From NCBI RefSeq assembly GCF_024198235.1, contig NZ_JAKCFB010000055.1, positions 1 through 52,758 of the forward strand: a stretch of 52,758 nt of DNA, written 5' to 3'. The DNA comes from Myxococcus dinghuensis. Its GTDB lineage: Bacteria; Myxococcota; Myxococcia; Myxococcales; Myxococcaceae. A model generated the notes under the pieces. The model made no database searches. It saw only the letters and a list, made by a program, of their open reading frames with translations, and had not been told where the DNA came from. The position numbers were made by a program, and so were the translations under genes. Shown in pieces: positions 49,016 to 52,758 of this stretch (positions within the stretch are counted from its first letter, which is position 1; each line of letters begins with the position of its first letter).

Positions 49016-49204
49016 AGAGGATGGCACGGCGACGTGGCCCGGTAGACCCTCGCACACTCAGCAACGAGCGGAGGGTGGGCGCACGAACCTCAGGCCGAGT
49101 CGGTGAAGCAGATGACGCGGAGGCATGGCCCGATGGCCACTCTCACACTCGGCGACCGGACAGCGCGAGGAACGGCACGCACATCAGACCGAAGCGGACA
49201 GCCG
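49001..49204 (+). repeat. Degenerate tandem repeat of about 90 bp between lipase and NodB genes
   Basis: Segments 49020-49068 and 49111-49159 align without gaps at about 71%, and TCAGGCC...GTGAAG just upstream of each extends the match. A third partial copy (TCAGACCGAAGCGG, 49188-49201) follows at the NodB stop. No gene in this 168-bp gap. Confidence 0.55.
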
Positions 49205-50122
49205 CCCCGCGGCATCGCGGAGGGTGACGACGTCGCACTCGGCCTTGAGCCAACCGAAGACCTCTCGCAACCGCTCGAGCTTCCGGGCCGCGCTGACGCG
49301 CAGGTCGCGCTGCTGACGAACCAGTTCGGGCGGGATGCCGTCGGACGCGTCCAGGACGTCCACCCCGTGGAGCTCGAAGTTGAAGAAGGTGTCGCGACGG
49401 CACGCGCGCCACGCGGCGCGGAGGACGGGCAGCGGCAGCGTCGTCGCGAACGTCCCGATGAACGGAAACCCCACGCCGGGCGTCACCGCCATGGGGAGCT
49501 CCATCACCGCCCCGTCGCCACGGCGGTACGGACTCACGGGGTCCGGCCGATAGGGCACGCGGGGCGCGAGGAGCACCCGCGGCGTGTCCAGCACGGAGCG
49601 GGAGGGGCGCCCCAGGAGCGCCAGCGCGCCCATCACCGAGGCCTTGGCCGCGTAGTACGGGGTCGCGGGGAAGGCGGACGACCCGTACCGGTAGCCCATT
49701 GCCACCGTCGCCGCGTAGAGGTCCGCGTTCAGCGTGTAGCCCGGTGCCCGGAAGCCCTCGGGGCGCTGGCCCGTGGCGGCGAGGATGACGGCGTCCGCGC
49801 GCCGCAGGTCCTCCAGGATGGGACCCGCGCCCCGCCGCGTCAGCGCGTAGTCGTGCGCATGGCTGTGGCTGGCCACCTCGATGCCGGCCTGGTGCGCGGC
49901 GCGCATGCCCTCACGGGCGCCCGCGTCCTCCTCCAGGTCCTCGCCGATGGCGAAGAAGGTGCCGGGGATGCCCAGCGCGTCGAACAGCTCACGGAAACGG
50001 GGCACCGCGACGGCGTGCACCAGCGTGCGGGCGCGCGCGTCGAGCAGCGACTCCGGCAGGCCGTGGATACGGCAGTAGTGCGGCAGCGAGTCGAGGTCGA
50101 CGGAGATGGACGCCAGCCTCAC
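49184..50122 (-). CDS. Polysaccharide deacetylase (NodB/CE4 fold)
   Basis: 312 residues from GTG 50122. CE4 motif 1 is SVDLDS (the DD pair becomes D-L-D), motif 2 SHSHAHDY provides the HxxxH zinc ligands, motif 3 RAPGYTLN the Arg-Pro-Gly. No signal peptide, so it probably acts on a cytoplasmic or lipid-linked sugar, as PIG-L/ArnD-like members do. It follows the glycosyltransferase by 19 nt in the same operon. Confidence 0.88.
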   Translation of the reverse strand: MRLASISVDLDSLPHYCRIHGLPESLLDARARTLVHAVAVPRFRELFDALGIPGTFFAIGEDLEEDAGAREGMRAAHQAGIEVASHSHAHDYALTRRGAGPILEDLRRADAVILAATGQRPEGFRAPGYTLNADLYAATVAMGYRYGSSAFPATPYYAAKASVMGALALLGRPSRSVLDTPRVLLAPRVPYRPDPVSPYRRGDGAVMELPMAVTPGVGFPFIGTFATTLPLPVLRAAWRACRRDTFFNFELHGVDVLDASDGIPPELVRQQRDLRVSAARKLERLREVFGWLKAECDVVTLRDAAGRLSASV

Positions 50123-50141
50123 GGTGCGCGCCCCTTCCCGC

Positions 50142-50852
50142 TCACGTCCCGCGCACGCGAATGACGTAGAACAGCTTGCCCACGTTCTTCAGCACGTTCG
50201 GCACGCGCTTGAAGAGGTGGATGGACGGCTGGCGCTTCTCGTGGAGCTGGATGGGAATCTCCACCACGTTCAACCCCTCGCGCCAGGCGCGGATGACGAA
50301 CTCGCTGGCGAACACGTCCATGTCCACCACGCACTTCTGGATGACGGGCAGCAGCGCCTCGCGGCGGAACGCCTTCAACCCGTGCGTGTCCGTGCCCTGG
50401 AAGCCCAGCGACACCTTCAGGAGCTTGTTGTGGATGCGGGTGGCCGCGCGGCGGATGAGCGGCCGCTGGTCGCTGGCGCCCTTGGCCGCCTTCGAGCCCA
50501 CCACCATGTCCGCCTCGCGAGCCTCCAGCCGCGGCAGCGCCGTGTCGTAGAAGGTGAGGTCGCACAGGTCGATCTCATCGCACACGACGTAGGTGCCCCG
50601 GGCCATGAGGATGCCGGCCTTGAGCGCGCTGCCGTAGTTGGGACGCTCCGAGTGGAACCAGCGCAGCCGCGGATGCTTCGCGCACATCTCGTCGAGGATG
50701 CGCGGGGTCGCGTCGCGTGAGCCGTTCTCCGCGAAGATGATCTCGTAGTCGAGCCCACGTGCATCCAGCCCCTGGCGAAGCTCGTCCGCCGCCGAGGTGA
50801 TGATGGACTCCTCGTTGTAGACCGGGATGACGACGGACAGGTGCGGTGCCAT
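50142..50852 (-). CDS. Family 2 glycosyltransferase
   Basis: 236 residues from ATG 50852. GT-A fold: LSVVIPVYNEESII, AENGSRDATPRIL, ALKAGILMARGTYVVCDEIDLCD (a DxD-equivalent EID region), and a C-terminal LHEKRQPSIHLFKRVPNVLKNVGKL. Similar to dolichol-phosphate-mannose-synthase-like enzymes that load sugars on lipid carriers, but lacking transmembrane helices. Upstream is the FAD enzyme gene, downstream the deacetylase, suggesting one glycan pathway. An in-frame extension to 50924 is unlikely. Confidence 0.88.
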   Translation of the reverse strand: MAPHLSVVIPVYNEESIITSAADELRQGLDARGLDYEIIFAENGSRDATPRILDEMCAKHPRLRWFHSERPNYGSALKAGILMARGTYVVCDEIDLCDLTFYDTALPRLEAREADMVVGSKAAKGASDQRPLIRRAATRIHNKLLKVSLGFQGTDTHGLKAFRREALLPVIQKCVVDMDVFASEFVIRAWREGLNVVEIPIQLHEKRQPSIHLFKRVPNVLKNVGKLFYVIRVRGT

Positions 50853-50913
50853 GGAAGCCAAGGTGCCGCCGGGAGAGGACGACGGCCCGGCTCGCCTAGC
50901 ATGCCCCGCGCCA

Positions 50914-50935
50914 CCCGTCGACAAGATGCGACGGG
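50914..50935 (-). terminator. Hairpin after the FAD enzyme gene
   Basis: CCCGTCG (50914-50920) and CGACGGG (50929-50935) form a perfect 7-bp stem with an 8-nt loop, 15 nt after the FAD gene stop and 60 nt before the glycosyltransferase start. There is no T tract; it may only attenuate. Confidence 0.4.
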
Positions 50936-50949
50936 CGGGCAGGTCTCTG

Positions 50950-52263
50950 TCAGCCGTTCAGCGCCCGGGCGCATGCCCGGCCAGCGAGGATGGCGTCCTC
51001 CATGGAGGAGTACTCCCACTGCCCGTAACGCCCGGCCGTGTGGATTCCAGCGTGCTCCAGGAAGCGGAGGATCTCCTCCTTGGCCGGCCCATACGCCTCG
51101 TCATAGAGCACGTACGCGTGGGGAATCTCCCGCGCCTGGGCGAACAGGACGTCGTCCGCGGAGTGGATCATCTGCGAGCGGACCAGGTCCTCCACCGCGT
51201 ACTTCTCCGCGGCCGCGGGCGACAGCTCCCCGTGGTGGCTGTACTCCACGTAGAACGTGGCCGTCTCCGGGGGCGCCAGGGCCGGGTAGACGGCGGACGG
51301 CGAGCCGATGCGGTACGTGTGGAACTCCGGCTCCGGCAGGTAGATCCAATGCCAGGGCTGGCGGTTGGCCCCCTTCGCGGCGACGGCCACGTAGGTGACG
51401 GTGGTGGCGCGCAGCCGCTTCGCCGCGGCGACGACGGCCTCGGGAGCCCCCGACGCGCCCTTCTCCAAGAGCCGCACCAGGCCCGGCAAGGACACGGTGG
51501 AGACGAGCCCGGAGTAGTCCAGCACGCGACCATCGGACAGCGCCACCTTGCGGGCCTTCCAGTCGATGGAGGTGGGCTCGGTGTGCACGTTCAGCTCGCC
51601 CCCCTCGAGGTCACGGAGCATCGCGCGCGCCAGGCTCTCGATGCCGCCCTCGCGAGGGTAGAGGAACGACGCGTTGTACCCCACCGCGTCGCTGCCGGCG
51701 CCGAGCGCGCCCTCCACCACCTCCTTGAGGCTGGGGCGGGGCACGAAGCGGCCCACCCACGCGGCCGACATCTCCCGCGGGTGCACCGTCCAGAGCTTCT
51801 GGTTGTAGGGCACCATGAAGTTCTTCGCGAAGCCCTCGCCCATGTAGCGGAGGATGAACTCCTCGAAGTCGCGCGGGTCGCGCTCGCGCAGCGCGCGGCC
51901 CTTCTCGCCGTAGACCGCCTCCACGTAGCCGATGAGGTTCTCCGCCACGACCTCCGGCGGAAGCCCGTGCGTGTTCACCTGATACGGGAAGCGCGTGAAC
52001 ACGCCCCGCGTGAAGATGCCCGCCTTGCGTTGGATGCGGACCATCTGTCCCGGCAGCCAGCGCGTGTTCACCAGCTCCGTGATTTCGGGGTCGCGCAGGT
52101 GCAGCCAGTGTCCGGTGGGGTCGAAATAACACCCATCGATGACTTCGGTCTTGATGAGCCCGCCGACCCGGTCCGACTTTTCGATGAGACGCCAGGGCTT
52201 GCGGAGGAAGTGGGCGGTGGACAGGCCCGCGAGGCCCGCCCCCAGGATGAGGATGGGATCCAT
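50950..52263 (-). CDS. FAD-dependent amine-oxidase/UDP-galactopyranose-mutase-like protein
   Basis: 437 residues. FAD Rossmann loop LILGAGLAGLSTAHFL near residue 5, LIEKSDRVGGLIKTE (GG doublet), GHWLHLRDPE, and VPYNQKLWTVHPREMSAAWVGRFVP, a stretch typical of protoporphyrinogen-oxidase/UGM-like flavoenzymes in sugar pathways. The C-terminal YGQWEYSSMEDAILAGRACARAL binds the flavin. With the adjacent glycosyltransferase and deacetylase it suggests nucleotide- or lipid-linked sugar modification. TAGGAC lies 9 nt before the ATG. Confidence 0.87.
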   Translation of the reverse strand: MDPILILGAGLAGLSTAHFLRKPWRLIEKSDRVGGLIKTEVIDGCYFDPTGHWLHLRDPEITELVNTRWLPGQMVRIQRKAGIFTRGVFTRFPYQVNTHGLPPEVVAENLIGYVEAVYGEKGRALRERDPRDFEEFILRYMGEGFAKNFMVPYNQKLWTVHPREMSAAWVGRFVPRPSLKEVVEGALGAGSDAVGYNASFLYPREGGIESLARAMLRDLEGGELNVHTEPTSIDWKARKVALSDGRVLDYSGLVSTVSLPGLVRLLEKGASGAPEAVVAAAKRLRATTVTYVAVAAKGANRQPWHWIYLPEPEFHTYRIGSPSAVYPALAPPETATFYVEYSHHGELSPAAAEKYAVEDLVRSQMIHSADDVLFAQAREIPHAYVLYDEAYGPAKEEILRFLEHAGIHTAGRYGQWEYSSMEDAILAGRACARALNG

Positions 52264-52407
52264 GCCGGGTCGGTCCTACCACCTCCTCCGGGTGAGGGGG
52301 GAACGAACGCAGGGTTCCAGTGCGGGGGGTGTCCGGAGCCCTCGGCCGGCCGGCCGGCGAGGAAAGGGCGGGACGGTTTCAGCGCGGACCGTCGCGTTCT
52401 TTCCGGG

Positions 52408-52424
52408 CTGGAAACGCCTCTGCT
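52408..52424 (+). promoter_or_regulatory. Possible sigma-54 promoter for the zinc-ribbon gene
   Basis: CTGGAAACGCCTCTGCT keeps GG (52410-52411) and GC (52422-52423) 10 nt apart and a CTGCT -12 box, but the -24 box is TGGAAA. Start would be near 52435, 24 nt before the ATG. TAGCCT overlapping its end is an alternative sigma-70 -10 box. Confidence 0.35.
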
Positions 52425-52458
52425 AGCCTGCGCGCGCCGGTCCTGTCGAAGGAACCCC

Positions 52459-52758
52459 ATGAAAGTCTCCTGCCCGTCTTGCCAGACGAACTACAACATC
52501 GATGACAAGCGGATCCCCCCGGGAGGCGCGAAGCTCAAGTGCGCCCGGTGCCAGACCACCTTTCCCATCAAAGCCGAGGCAGTGAGCGCGCCAGCCCCCG
52601 CCGCGCCGCCGCCCGCCCCCGCAATCCCCCTGCCCGGCACCGCCGCGCCGCAGGCTCCCGCCGCGGCCATCCCCCTGCCCGGCGCCGCCGCGCCACAGGC
52701 CCAGGCCATCCCCCTGCCCGGTAGCGCCGCGCCGTACGCCGCGGCCATCCCCCTGCCC
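52459..52758 (+). CDS. MJ0042-type zinc-ribbon protein with IPLPG repeats (partial)
   Basis: 100 codons are visible before the edge. ATG 52459 follows AAGGAA. Residues 1-36 form the MJ0042 zinc ribbon: Cys5 and Cys8, Cys28 and Cys31, with the typical YNIDDKRIPPGGAKLKC spacing. From residue 55 comes a tandem AIPLPGxAAPQA repeat, low-complexity and open at the edge. Myxobacterial proteins with this N-terminus often go on to FHA, TPR or GYF domains and belong to motility or envelope systems; what follows here is not visible. Confidence 0.85.
   Translation, partial: MKVSCPSCQTNYNIDDKRIPPGGAKLKCARCQTTFPIKAEAVSAPAPAAPPPAPAIPLPGTAAPQAPAAAIPLPGAAAPQAQAIPLPGSAAPYAAAIPLP
52621..52758 (+). repeat. Tandem repeat encoding AIPLPG units
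   Basis: Four units, of 45, 39, 39 and at least 15 bp, begin at 52621, 52666, 52705 and 52744. GCCATCCCCCTGCCC is identical in units 2-4, and the array is cut by the window edge. Confidence 0.93.

Noticed and set aside
46763..49057. 764-codon minus-strand frame across DUF2252 and lipase
   Set aside because: It crosses two well-supported plus-strand genes and their gap; translation is Arg/Gly/His-rich and matches nothing.
49020..49227. 69-codon rightward frame between lipase and NodB
   Set aside because: No ribosome site, Arg/Thr-rich, built on the degenerate repeat and overlapping the NodB 3' end.

Overview
The window is about 53 kb of very GC-rich DNA with dense, mostly single-gene transcription units on both strands. 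The gene set points to a myxobacterium (Myxococcota, probably Myxococcaceae): a PilT-type pilus retraction ATPase, many small lipoproteins, TPR and MJ0042 zinc-ribbon proteins with Pro/Ala-rich tails, DUF2934 and DUF2795 proteins, and sigma-54-type promoter sequences. This is an inference from gene content and style; no 16S or similar marker is present. I see no tRNA, rRNA, CRISPR array, insertion sequence or clear prophage. The interval reads as ordinary chromosome.

Layout. 1-2.5 kb: rplM-rpsI followed by a partial pilT, all leftward. 2.5-5.7 kb: a UvrD/PcrA helicase, then a rightward pair made of a lipoprotein and a striking cysteine-triplet protein. 5.7-11 kb: RlmI methyltransferase, TPR-metallopeptidase lipoprotein, Maf, a DHH phosphoesterase and a zinc-ribbon membrane protein. 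10.95-11.6 kb: a 410-bp palindrome-rich control region with a near-consensus sigma-54 promoter in front of an 81-residue basic protein. 11.9-19.8 kb: TolB-like propeller lipoprotein, TatD, TcdA, an AddB-like iron-sulfur nuclease, an SDR overlapping a MutY with a long AT-hook-bearing N-terminus, and a DUF2934 protein. 19.7-26 kb: a methionine block (core-MetE-like protein, MetH, and an ArsR-methyltransferase regulator of SahR type) plus an outer-membrane barrel. 26-36 kb: patatin lipase, CoA-binding protein, DUF2795, a permuted NlpC/P60-type hydrolase, SirB1-like protein, NUDIX, MoaC, a PLP trans-sulfuration enzyme and TrxB. 36-40 kb: cyclic-nucleotide-binding protein, RadC, DUF3006 and RecQ. 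40-49 kb: a giant TPR membrane protein, small lipoproteins, an epimerase, a PlsC-type acyltransferase, DUF2252 and a lipase. 49-52.3 kb: a glycan module (NodB deacetylase, family 2 glycosyltransferase, FAD mutase/oxidase-like). The right edge cuts a zinc-ribbon protein with IPLPG repeats.

The most unusual signals are the sigma-54 control region at 11.1-11.36 kb, a second sigma-54-type promoter before radC, the (xxC)n cysteine ladder at 5.4-5.55 kb, a pair of 63-bp hairpin repeats with a compensatory change at 44.6-44.8 kb, and the AT-hook MutY. A recurrent arrangement is a TAnnnT-like -10 hexamer lying 7-14 nt before start codons that have no Shine-Dalgarno, which suggests leaderless or very short-leader mRNAs.
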